Both the position numbers and the translations under genes were made by a program. The notes beneath the pieces are model-generated. The model had not been told where the DNA came from, did not search any database, and worked only from the letters and a program-made list of their open reading frames with translations. A stretch of 64,000 nucleotides of DNA from Ehrlichia muris AS145 (GTDB taxonomy: Bacteria > Pseudomonadota > Alphaproteobacteria > Rickettsiales > Anaplasmataceae). The stretch is from assembly GCF_000508225.1 (NCBI RefSeq), contig NC_023063.1:1-64000 (forward strand), given 5' to 3'. Shown in pieces: positions 1 through 8,900 of this stretch; position 1 is the first letter of the stretch; every line of letters begins with the position of its first letter.

Positions 1-423
1 GACTCTCTCTCATAGAAATTATATGTATATTATATCCTTATAGATAGTTTTTATAGTTAATCCTGTGAATTATGTGGATAAAACTCATTTTTGCAAAATA
101 TATGTCAAATTTTCAGCAATGTTTTTTTGTGAATAACTCTGTTAATAAAGTACGTATTATATTGATTTTCTAGTATAACATGTGTGTATAAGTAATATGT
201 GAATTATGTTGATAACTGTAGTTTTAATTAATGCCTTATATGACAATTATTGCGAACTTCATGTTCCTAATAACTCTGTGAATAACTATGTAATAGAATG
301 TGAGCAACTTTTACTGACATCTTTCATACTGTGTTATTAACAAGTTTATTAACACAAACTTTATATAGAAAATAAAGTTTTGAATAGTATACTTAAGTAA
401 TAATAAAGAATTACATATTGTGT
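1..423. other. Putative chromosomal replication origin region (oriC)
   Basis: This gene-free, very AT-rich stretch holds several DnaA-box-like sites. A perfect one, TGTGGATAA (reverse complement of TTATCCACA), is at 73-81. Two one-mismatch sites, TGTGAATAA, are at 128-136 and 277-285, and another, TGTTGATAA, is at 207-215. Paired TTAA motifs with an 8-nt gap near 337-355 resemble, but do not match, a CtrA site (7-nt gap). In Wolbachia and related Anaplasmataceae the origin is reported between hemE and a COG1253 (CBS/CorC) gene, and the next gene here is exactly that family. hemE would lie outside the window. The DnaA boxes are seen; the origin call is inferred from them plus synteny. Confidence 0.6.
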
Positions 424-1311
424 ATGAGTGACAAGCTTTCTGATAATAGTGATAGTGGAGATGTGTTTTCCTTAGGAGAATCGTTAAGTGCTAGGTTAGT
501 TTCATTTATGTTAAAAAAAATGCCAAAGCTCAAGAAGATTATTGAGAACAATTTGATCAGTAGTAACGAGTGTTTCACCAATTCCAGAATGTTTTATAAC
601 CTTATAAAATTTAATGATTGTTTGGCAAGGGATGTAATGATTCCTAGGACAGAAATCTACGCTATAAATATTACAGACATGTCTAATAGTAAACACTTGA
701 TAGATAAAGTAATAAGTGGGCAATATACTAGAGTTCTAGCATATGAGAACAATTTGGATAACATAATAGGATTTATTCACATTAAAGACATAATCTCAAA
801 TTTTTATAATGATTTTAATGCAAGAAATATAATCCGTGAGGTCATGTATATTCCTCCATCAATGAAAGCAGTTAATTTGTTTATAAAAATGCAATCTTCT
901 CACATACATGTTGCTATAGTAATAGATGAATATGGTGGAACAGAAGGATTGATTACTATGGCAGATCTTATTGAGGAAATAGTAGGTGATATAGATGATG
1001 AACATGGTGTTCCTGCTGTTCCGAGTATTGTTAATATCTCTGATAATAAGATTGAAGTAAATGCTAGAGTGTTAGTTAAAAATTTGGAAGAAACTTTTAA
1101 CATTGATTTTAGAGATTGTGAGGAAGACGATTATGTAACAATAGGAGGACTCATTTTATCCATGATTGGTAGGGTACCTGTTACAAATGAAGTTTTTAAG
1201 CATAAAAATGGAGCTGTATTTTCTATTAAGGAAGCTGATGATAGGTGTATTTATAAAATTGTTATTGATTTAAGTAATGTGAAAAGGACTGACTTAAAAA
1301 TCGATCATTGA
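424..1311 (+). CDS. CBS-domain CorC/HlyC-family protein (COG1253)
   Basis: About 295 residues. It has a pair of CBS domains, the first opening at DVMIPRTEIYAI (about residue 70) and the second containing HVAIVIDEYGGTEGLIT (about 163-178), followed by a C-terminal CorC_HlyC transporter-associated domain. No DUF21 membrane domain is present, so this is the short soluble form often annotated as hemolysin C or TlyC in Rickettsiales. CBS pairs usually bind adenine nucleotides; the real function in Ehrlichia is unknown. I start it at ATG 424; a TTG two codons upstream is open but less likely. It converges on and overlaps the prohead protease gene by 18 bp. It also marks the right flank of the putative origin. 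Confidence 0.85.
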   Translation: MSDKLSDNSDSGDVFSLGESLSARLVSFMLKKMPKLKKIIENNLISSNECFTNSRMFYNLIKFNDCLARDVMIPRTEIYAINITDMSNSKHLIDKVISGQYTRVLAYENNLDNIIGFIHIKDIISNFYNDFNARNIIREVMYIPPSMKAVNLFIKMQSSHIHVAIVIDEYGGTEGLITMADLIEEIVGDIDDEHGVPAVPSIVNISDNKIEVNARVLVKNLEETFNIDFRDCEEDDYVTIGGLILSMIGRVPVTNEVFKHKNGAVFSIKEADDRCIYKIVIDLSNVKRTDLKIDH

Positions 1312-1827
1312 ACTCAACTTATCTAATGCAAATTTAGCTTCTGAAAAATGTATATCTAAATCTTTATGTATATTCTTAACACTGGTGACCTTTGAATGTA
1401 TATTAGCAGGAAATGTGACTAAGCTGATTTCCCATAAAGATACTTTCTTTAGTATTCTTACACCTGTGTTGTCATTCATGTAATCATCTACAACACTATA
1501 TCCTATTGATAGTGCATTGATGATACCATTTTTAAGCATTAAATATGCTTCTTTTCCTTTTTGTAAGTCTAGTAATAAGTTTGCTGTTATGTAGAGTCCT
1601 ATGTTATTTTCAACCATACTTGTGATATTACCTATAGGTTCTGTTGAGTTATGTTGCCATAACAACTTTATTTTATGTATATTTTTTATAGCATTGCTAA
1701 ATGCTCCTGGTAATATGACATGTTTTTGCCTGTCAACAACATTAAATACACTTGCATATCCTGAGAAAGTCCCGGATTGTTTTATATTTTTTTCAGATAA
1801 AAGTAAGTTACATGTTTTCTGTTGCAT
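1294..1827 (-). CDS. HK97-family phage prohead protease (GTA-like)
   Basis: 177 residues, matching the U35 prohead protease family: the early GTFSGYASVFNVVDRQKHVI segment, the central LLWQHNSTEPIGNI with the catalytic-type His, and the later INALSIGYSVVDDY and LWEISLVTFPAN segments with the conserved Ser and the ExSxVxxPAN pattern. The family matures capsids by removing the scaffold. It follows the portal gene on the same strand, 139 bp downstream, in the order used by phage HK97 and by the gene transfer agent of Rhodobacter. No major capsid gene follows; the reading frame instead runs 18 bp into the 3' end of the convergent CBS gene. It appears intact. Whether any particle is made is unknown. 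Confidence 0.85.
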   Translation of the reverse strand: MQQKTCNLLLSEKNIKQSGTFSGYASVFNVVDRQKHVILPGAFSNAIKNIHKIKLLWQHNSTEPIGNITSMVENNIGLYITANLLLDLQKGKEAYLMLKNGIINALSIGYSVVDDYMNDNTGVRILKKVSLWEISLVTFPANIHSKVTSVKNIHKDLDIHFSEAKFALDKLSSMIDF

Positions 1828-1966
1828 AAGAGAATCTCTATAATTATAAAATTGGTTATAAAATTCTGAAGTTTCAAAATAATTTTTTATGTATTGTGTG
1901 GTTTTTAGTTAAGAAATTTATAAGATCTCAGAGGTTATTAGAGTTGTTGTGGGTTTGGTAATGTTG

Positions 1967-3151
1967 TTATAGAGTATTTCCATTCTCTATTGGTGGTAAC
2001 CCAAAAGCTGCTCTTTTTTCATTTATAGTCATAAAAGTTGCATTTTCTACATATTGCCAAAGCTGTTTTCTTTTTTCTGTTAATACAGAAATGGAATCTT
2101 TGTTGTATGATAGAAATATATTATTTCCAAATTTAGGGGCTAGCCAATTGTTGAAATGTGAAATAATATTATCTAGATGAGGCAATATTGTTTGTTCCCA
2201 TAATGATATTCTTGCTTCAATAAGATTGCTGTAGGTATTATCTCCGGGAATTCCAAGTAATTGGGGGGGTACGCCAAATGCTAGTGCAATATCACGTGCT
2301 GAACTATGCTTTGATTCAATAAAATCCATATCTTTAGGAGATAAGCTCATTTCTTTCCAATCTAATCCTCCTTCAAGTAGTATTGGTCTTCCAGCATTTC
2401 TTGGGCCAGAATAGAATTCATCGACTTGTGATTTTAGACGGGTGTATTGTTCTTGTGTTAAACTTCCATTGTTATTATTGCCTTTTGCATTTACGATTAA
2501 TGCTCCACTTGGCCTAGCACCGTTTTGTAACATTGCTTGATTCCAAGATCCAGCCTGGTTATGTTGATCTATACTATATGAGGCTGCCTCTATAGGGGAT
2601 AGACCATAATAATCATTTAGTGGGTGGAAATTTTTTATGTGTAATATTTGTGAACAATTTGTTAGTTTGTTAATTTTGTAGTTGTAATTGCAATTATTTA
2701 TCGAATAGCGATATGAATATGGTATATTGTCTTTTCCTGGAATAATTTCAACTCTGTCTGGTCGCAAAAGATGTAATTCCTTAGGGAGCATATCGTGATT
2801 TTCTATCATCAAAATGTAAGCGTTACCACCAATTAATTTATAAGTGAGAATTCCTTCAATAAATTCTGATTTTGATGTAGTGTTGTTTGGTCTAGATATT
2901 AATTTTAATAAGGCATGGGTTTTTATTTGAAATATGTTATTTTTTTCAATTTTATTTAATAATATGGGAACAGATGCTGCTGCCGATGCGATCATGTGAA
3001 TAGATCTAAATGCAATTACATTTTTTATATAACCATTTTCTGCAAAATTTGCATAACTTCTGTTTTTCCATACAGCTTCTGTGAACAATTGTATAGGAAT
3101 TGAAAAAGTGTAAGAGTTATCTTGTATTGATTTTTTTTGAAAGAAATTCAT
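1967..3151 (-). CDS. HK97-family phage portal protein (GTA-like)
   Basis: About 394 residues from the chosen start. Portal-family features include the AFRSIHMIASAAASVPILL segment, a TYKLIGGNAYILMI strand, LRPDRVEIIPG, the YYGLSPIEAA loop, and ALAFGVPPQLLGIPGDNTYSN near the C-terminus. Portals form the dodecameric ring through which DNA enters the capsid. The frame is open for 71 more codons upstream (to 3364), but that part is basic/hydrophobic and not portal-like. ATG 3151 has an AAAGAG about nine bases upstream and opens with MNFFQKKS, as in alphaproteobacterial homologues. Portal and prohead protease genes without the rest of a prophage are known in Rickettsiales and are usually read as GTA remnants. 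Confidence 0.85.
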   Translation of the reverse strand: MNFFQKKSIQDNSYTFSIPIQLFTEAVWKNRSYANFAENGYIKNVIAFRSIHMIASAAASVPILLNKIEKNNIFQIKTHALLKLISRPNNTTSKSEFIEGILTYKLIGGNAYILMIENHDMLPKELHLLRPDRVEIIPGKDNIPYSYRYSINNCNYNYKINKLTNCSQILHIKNFHPLNDYYGLSPIEAASYSIDQHNQAGSWNQAMLQNGARPSGALIVNAKGNNNNGSLTQEQYTRLKSQVDEFYSGPRNAGRPILLEGGLDWKEMSLSPKDMDFIESKHSSARDIALAFGVPPQLLGIPGDNTYSNLIEARISLWEQTILPHLDNIISHFNNWLAPKFGNNIFLSYNKDSISVLTEKRKQLWQYVENATFMTINEKRAAFGLPPIENGNTL

Positions 3152-3416
3152 TGGTAAAACTCTTTGTATGTAATTTTTTATTGAGTTGGATTTATTTAGT
3201 AGTATGCTAGTAGTGTAAAACTTACTAAGTAATTTGCAGTATAAGCTACATGTAGATACTAGAATAGTGATCTGTTTTAAACTGTGTATAACATAATACA
3301 TCCTATGTCGGTAGATGTGGAAGCTATTTTTTAGAATGTACATTACAAGTGTGTTCTTTATCATTTTATAGTGATGTTTTTGTCTATGCTATTTTTATTG
3401 TTAGTGATTATGCAGT

Positions 3417-4166
3417 ATGGATCTTGTTACTCAAAAAATACAAAAAGCATTTGATAGTGCAGCAAATTCGTATGATAAATTCTCTGATATACAAAATGTG
3501 ATTTTGCGTGAATTATGTAGCACTGTTATATTGAAAAATTGTGATAAGAAGAACATACTAGATGTAGGATGTGGTACTGGAAATATAGGTAAATTCTTGG
3601 ATATTACACACCATAATTTTATTCAGGTGGATTTATCTCAGGAAATGTGCATTTTAGCTAAAGAAAAAAATAATGCATTATCAATAAATTGTCATATGGA
3701 TGTAATGCCATTTTATGACAGTTTTTTTGATATTGTTATTACTTCAATGGTTTTACAATGGTCTTGTAATATTAATATTACTCTGTTAGAATTACTTCGA
3801 GTTGTGAAATCAGATGGTGTATTGTATATAGCAATTCCAATATTTGGAACTTTAATAGAATTAAATAATGTTGTTGAAAAGGTAGGAGGGTCTTTTAGCA
3901 AATTTTATCAAATGGATGAATTAATAAACATCCTAGATTCTTTTAATGTTAAAATACAATATGTATTTTGTTGTAATTATCGTCAATACTATAAGTCATT
4001 TCGTTCTTTCCTGTTGAGTATGAAATTGACAGGTGTATATACGAAAAAAGTTATTAATAAACAGCATGATATATTTAATATGAGCAGGATTTATAAGGAG
4101 TTATATTCTTTTCAAAATTGTATTTTTAGCTCATGGAACATTATGTATTTGATTGTTAAAAAGTAA
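3417..4166 (+). CDS. bioC: Malonyl-ACP O-methyltransferase BioC
   Basis: 249 residues. Class I SAM-dependent methyltransferase with the N-terminal IQKAFDSAANSYDKFSDIQ signature of BioC and motif I LDVGCGTGNIGKFL (about residues 44-57). BioC methylates malonyl-ACP so that fatty acid synthesis can build the pimeloyl chain of biotin. Ehrlichia keeps biotin synthesis genes, which fits, although no other bio gene is in this window. It starts 52 bp from the divergent portal gene's longest open frame and is followed 21 bp later by nadA on the same strand, so the two may be cotranscribed. The alternative, a generic methyltransferase, is less likely given the N-terminus. Confidence 0.85.
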   Translation: MDLVTQKIQKAFDSAANSYDKFSDIQNVILRELCSTVILKNCDKKNILDVGCGTGNIGKFLDITHHNFIQVDLSQEMCILAKEKNNALSINCHMDVMPFYDSFFDIVITSMVLQWSCNINITLLELLRVVKSDGVLYIAIPIFGTLIELNNVVEKVGGSFSKFYQMDELINILDSFNVKIQYVFCCNYRQYYKSFRSFLLSMKLTGVYTKKVINKQHDIFNMSRIYKELYSFQNCIFSSWNIMYLIVKK

Positions 4167-4187
4167 TTTTTTTGTCATAATAATTAC

Positions 4188-5129
4188 ATGAAAAAACTTG
4201 ATATTATGAAGCTGCTACAAGAGATACGTCATTTAGCTCAGGAAAGTAATGCTATAATTCTTGCTCATTACTATCAAGATCCAGAAATACAAGACGTTGC
4301 TGATTTTATTGGTGATTCATTGGAGCTCTCCCGAAAGGCAGCCACAACAACAGCTGATGTTATTGTATTTTGTGGTGTATATTTTATGGCTGAAGTTGCA
4401 AAAATCATTAATCCTACAAAAAGAGTTTTATTACCAGATTTAAATGCAGGGTGTTCTTTAGCTGATTCTTGTGATGCTGAAAGTTTTAAAAAATTTCGTG
4501 AATTGCATAAAGATTGTGTATCAATTACTTATATTAATTCTTTAGCAGAGGTTAAAGCTTATTCTGATATAATTTGTACATCTTCAAGTGCCGAAAAAAT
4601 AATAAGACAAATACCAGAAGAAAAACAAATTCTATTTGCTCCAGATAAATTTCTAGGAAGTTTTTTAGAAAAGAAAACAAACAGAAAGATGATTTTATGG
4701 CCTGGTACTTGTATGGTACATGAGAGCTTTTCTGAGCGCAAATTAATTGATATGATGGTTAGACATAGCAAAGCATATGTTATAGCTCACCCTGAGTGTC
4801 CTGGTCATTTATTAAGGCATGCTAATTTCATTGGATCAACAACTCAGTTATTAAAATTTTCTTCTGAAAGGCCTAATTCAGAGTTTATAGTTCTAACTGA
4901 GGAAGGCATTATTCATCAAATGAAGAAAGTATCCTCTGGCAGTACTTTTTATGTTGTCAATTCTTCAGATAGTGGATGTGTTTCATGTAGTAAATGTCCA
5001 CATATGCGTTTAAATACTTTAGAAAAATTATATTTATGTTTAAAAAATGGTTATCCTGAAGTTACTCTTGATGTTGAAGTTAGCAATATGGCTAGAAAAT
5101 CTTTGGATGCTATGCTCAGTATGAGTTGA
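4188..5129 (+). CDS. nadA: Quinolinate synthase NadA
   Basis: 313 residues, the usual length of the short NadA form. It condenses iminoaspartate with dihydroxyacetone phosphate to quinolinate for NAD synthesis and carries an oxygen-sensitive [4Fe-4S] cluster. Visible family features: [20 protein letters not shown] with [11 protein letters not shown] near the N-terminus, and cluster cysteines at about 89 (in AGCSLADSC), 175 (WPGTCMVHE) and 270 within a CxxCxxC (CVSCSKC). HPECPGHLL also matches. It sits 21 bp after bioC. Confidence 0.95.
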   Translation: MKKLDIMKLLQEIRHLAQESNAIILAHYYQDPEIQDVADFIGDSLELSRKAATTTADVIVFCGVYFMAEVAKIINPTKRVLLPDLNAGCSLADSCDAESFKKFRELHKDCVSITYINSLAEVKAYSDIICTSSSAEKIIRQIPEEKQILFAPDKFLGSFLEKKTNRKMILWPGTCMVHESFSERKLIDMMVRHSKAYVIAHPECPGHLLRHANFIGSTTQLLKFSSERPNSEFIVLTEEGIIHQMKKVSSGSTFYVVNSSDSGCVSCSKCPHMRLNTLEKLYLCLKNGYPEVTLDVEVSNMARKSLDAMLSMS

Positions 5130-5249
5130 TTTTTTAATCAGTGGGGTTAATATAACAAAAGTAGAGGATATTATGTAAATTTTTAGTGCAGCATAAAGTT
5201 GCCTAATGTCAAAGTACAACACCTAAGATATTGTGTAATATTAAAATTA

Positions 5250-5278
5250 ATATAAACTTGCTAGTGGTAAGTTTATAT
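5250..5278. terminator. Hairpin between convergent nadA and fdxA
   Basis: Perfect 10-bp inverted repeat ATATAAACTT / AAGTTTATAT with a 9-base loop, placed between the 3' ends of nadA and fdxA. There is no clean T-tract on either side, only T-rich sequence on the minus-strand side. It could act as a two-way terminator. Confidence 0.4.
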
Positions 5279-5294
5279 GATGTAAAAACATATA

Positions 5295-5672
5295 CTATTC
5301 GCTTAAGTTTTCATCGAAATAAATAAACTTATTTTTTGTATATTTATAAGATTCTGCTTTTGGATTAGCAGGTTTAATAGATGTTATGTTTTTCCATTTT
5401 TTAGAAAATTTTTTATTTATTTCATGAAATTTTTTAAGATTTTTCTGTTCTTCATTTAAGGCACTATCACTGGATTCTAGTACATCTCTTATGGAGTCAT
5501 CTGGGACAATTGCATCGATAGGACATTCAGGGACACATACACCACAATCTATACATTGGTCAGGATCTATTACTAACATATTCACTCCTTCATAGAAACA
5601 ATCTACTGGACATACCTCAACACAATCAGTGTATTTGCATCTTATGCACTTGTCCGTTACAAAGTGTGTCAT
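5295..5672 (-). CDS. fdxA: 7Fe/8Fe ferredoxin FdxA
   Basis: 125 residues. Nine cysteines at about positions 9, 12, 17, 21, 25, 40, 43, 46 and 50 include the pattern [12 protein letters not shown] of a [4Fe-4S] site, and the first group fits a [3Fe-4S]/[4Fe-4S] site. The C-terminal extension of about 65 residues with [19 protein letters not shown] is typical of alphaproteobacterial FdxA. It is a soluble electron carrier; its partner is not shown here. It is transcribed away from the TRP gene and converges with nadA. Confidence 0.9.
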   Translation of the reverse strand: MTHFVTDKCIRCKYTDCVEVCPVDCFYEGVNMLVIDPDQCIDCGVCVPECPIDAIVPDDSIRDVLESSDSALNEEQKNLKKFHEINKKFSKKWKNITSIKPANPKAESYKYTKNKFIYFDENLSE

Positions 5673-5940
5673 TACAGAATAATTAATGATAAAATAACCA
5701 GTTTTATTGTAATGTTTTTTCTTGCCAAGTTCAATTGGTATTTATTATTTTATAAAGTATGGTGTAAATTGTAATAAAATATATACATCATAGTCTTGAA
5801 AGACTGTGTGATGTTTAGGTTCTATACTAATACATGTATTGAGATATCAATTCTTATCTAGTAGTGTTATTTTATAATAAAGTACTAGTTTTTTTGTAGG
5901 TCGAATTTGTGCAATACATTTGAATTTAAGGGAGACTTTT
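5673..5940. promoter_or_regulatory. Divergent regulatory region between fdxA and the TRP gene
   Basis: A 268-bp divergent intergenic region. It holds an unusually strong stem for this genome: ACATCA-T-AGTCT / AGACT-GTG-TGATGT at 5785-5814 with a TGAA loop, and a perfect 12-bp palindrome AATACATGTATT at 5829-5840. A clear ribosome-binding site, AAGGGAG, is at 5928-5934, six bases before the TRP start ATG at 5941. The stem or palindrome could be an operator or a 5'-UTR structure; which regulator would use it cannot be told. Confidence 0.45.
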
Positions 5941-8900
5941 ATGGATATTGATAATAATAAAGTAGATGTTAATACACAGAGTAAATTTCAGAATTTGTTA
6001 GACATACTTGTGCGTACGATTTGGAGTAGTAGCAAAGATAGTAATGTTGTGGAAGTAGAAGATCATTCTGGAACTCATCAGGAAGGAGATAAAACAATAT
6101 TTCAACCTTCATCAGAACCAGCAATTTCAGTTGTTACAGAAGAAGAAAAAGAAATTTCTGAAATCCATTTGGAAAGCAATAATCCTAAGGTTTCAATAAA
6201 AGAAGACTTACATGCAGATGTTGTAAGTGATAATCTAGATCAAGCAGCTTCAGTTGTTACAGAAGAAACTTCTGCTCATCGAGAAGAGAATGAAACAATA
6301 TCTCAACCTTCATTAGAACCAGCAATTTCAGTTGTTACAGAAGAAGAAGTTTCTGGGCAGAATTTGTTAGACATACTTGTGCGTACGATTTGGGGTAGTA
6401 GCAAAGATAGTAATGTTGTGGAAGTAGAAGATCATTTTGGAACTCATCAAGAAGAGAATGAAACAATATCTCAACCTTCATCAGAACCAGCAGCTTCAGT
6501 TGTTATAGGAGAAGAAAAAGAAATTTCTGAAACCCATTTCGAAAGCGATAATCCTAAGGTTTCAAAAGAAGAAAACTTACATGCAGATGTTGTAAGTGAT
6601 AATCTAGATCAAGCAGTTCCAGTTGTTGCAGAAGTTTCTTCTGCTCATCAAGAAGAGAATGAAACAATATCTCAGCCTTCATTAGAACCAGCAATTTCAG
6701 TTGTTATAGAAGAAGAAAAAGAAATTTCTGAAACCCATTTAGAAAGCGATAATCCTAAGGTTTCAAAAGAAGAAAACTTACATGCAGATGTTGTAAGTGA
6801 TAATCTAGATCAAGCAGTTCCAGTTGTTGCAGAAGTTTCTTCTGCTCATCAAGAAGAGAATGAAACAATATCTCAACCTTCATCAGAACCAGCAATTTCA
6901 GTTGTTACAGAAGAAGAAAAAGAAATTTCTGAAACCCATTTAGAAAGCGATAATCCTAAGGTTTCAAAAGAAGAAGACTTACATGCAGATGTTGTAAGTG
7001 ATAATCTAGATCAAGCAATTTCAGTTGTTACAGAAGAAGAAGTTTCTGGGCAGAATTTGTTAGACATACTTGTGCGTGCGATTTCGGGTAGTAGCAAAGA
7101 TAGTAATGTTGTGGAAGTAGAAAATCATTCTGGAACTCATCAGGAAGGAGATAAAACAATATCTCAACCTTCATCAGAACCAGCAGCTTCAGTTGTTACA
7201 GAAGAAACTTCTGCTCATCGAGAAGAGAATGAAACAATATCTCAACCTTCATCAGAACCAGCAATTTCAGTTGTTACAGAAGAAGAAAAAGAAATTTCTG
7301 AAACCCATTTAGAAAGCGATAATCCTAAGGTTTCAAAAGAAGAAGACTTACATGCAGATGTTGTAAGTGATAATCTAGATCAAGCAATTTCAGTTGTTAC
7401 AGAAGAAGAAGTTTCTGGGCAGAATTTGTTAGACATACTTGTGCGTGCGATTTCGGGTAGTAGCAAAGATAGTAATGTTGTGGAAGTAGAAGATCATTCT
7501 GGAACTCATCAGGAAGGAGATAAAACAATATCTCAACCTTCATCAGAACCAGCAATTTCAGTTGTTACAGAAGAAGAAGTTTCTGGGCAGAATTTGTTAG
7601 ACATACTTGTGCGTGCGATTTCGGGTAGTAGCAAAGATAGTAATGTTGTGGAAGTAGAAAATCATTCTGGAACTCATCAGGAAGGAGATAAAACAATATC
7701 TCAACCTTCATCAGAACCAGCAGCTTCAGTTGTTACAGAAGAAACTTCTGCTCATCGAGAAGAGAATGAAACAATATCTCAACCTTCATTAGAATCAGCA
7801 ATTTCAGTTGTTACAGAAGAAGAAGTTTCTGGGCAGAATTTGTTAGACATACTTGTGCGTGCGATTTCGGGTAGTAGCAAAGATAGTAATGTTGTGGAAG
7901 TAGAAAATCATTCTGGAACTCATCAGGAAGGAGATAAAACAATATCTCAACCTTCATTAGAATCAGCAGCTTCAGTTGTTACAGAAGAAGAAAAAGAAAT
8001 TTCTGAAACCCATTTAGAAAGCGATAATCCTAAGGTTTCAAAAGAAGAAGACTTACATGCAGATGTTGTAAGTGATAATCTAGATCAAGCAGATTCAGTT
8101 GTTACAGAAGAAACTTCTGCTCATCGAGAAGAGAATGAAACAATATCTCAACCTTCATCAGAACCAGCAATTTCAGTTGTTACAGAAGAAGAAGTTTCTG
8201 GGCAGAATTTGTTAGACATACTTGTGCGTACGATTTGGGGTAGTAGCAAAGATAGTAATGTTGTGGAAGTAGAAGATCATTTTGGAACTCATCAAGAAGA
8301 GAATGAAACAATATCTCAACCTTCATCAGAACCAGCAGCTTCAGTTGTTATAGGAGAAGAAAAAGAAATTTCTGAAACCCATTTCGAAAGCGATAATCCT
8401 AAGGTTTCAAAAGAAGAAAACTTACATGCAGATGTTGTAAGTGATAATCTAGATCAAGCAGTTCCAGTTGTTGCAGAAGTTTCTTCTGCTCATCAAGAAG
8501 AGAATGAAACAATATCTCAGCCTTCATTAGAACCAGCAATTTCAGTTGTTATAGAAGAAGAAAAAGAAATTTCTGAAACCCATTTAGAAAGCGATAATCC
8601 TAAGGTTTCAAAAGAAGAAAACTTACATGCAGATGTTGTAAGTGATAATCTAGATCAAGCAGTTCCAGTTGTTGCAGAAGTTTCTTCTGCTCATCAAGAA
8701 GAGAATGAAACAATATCTCAGCCTTCATTAGAACCAGCAATTTCAGTTGTTATAGAAGAAGAAAAAGAAATTTCTGAAACCCATTTAGAAAGCGATAATC
8801 CTAAGGTTTCAAAAGAAGAAGACTTACATGCAGATGTTGTAAGTGATAATCTAGATCAAGCAGATTCAGTTGTTACAGAAGAAACTTCTGCTCATCGAGA

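Noticed and set aside
337-355. CtrA binding site in the putative origin
   Set aside because: The two TTAA motifs are separated by 8 bases rather than the 7 of the consensus.
1601-1843. Plus-strand frame over the prohead protease gene
   Set aside because: Antisense shadow of a recognised gene.
3152-3364. N-terminal extension of the portal protein
   Set aside because: Open frame but not portal-like; the better start with a ribosome-binding site is at 3151.
5040-5222. 60-codon minus-strand frame at the nadA 3' end
   Set aside because: Overlaps nadA coding sequence and has no recognisable features.
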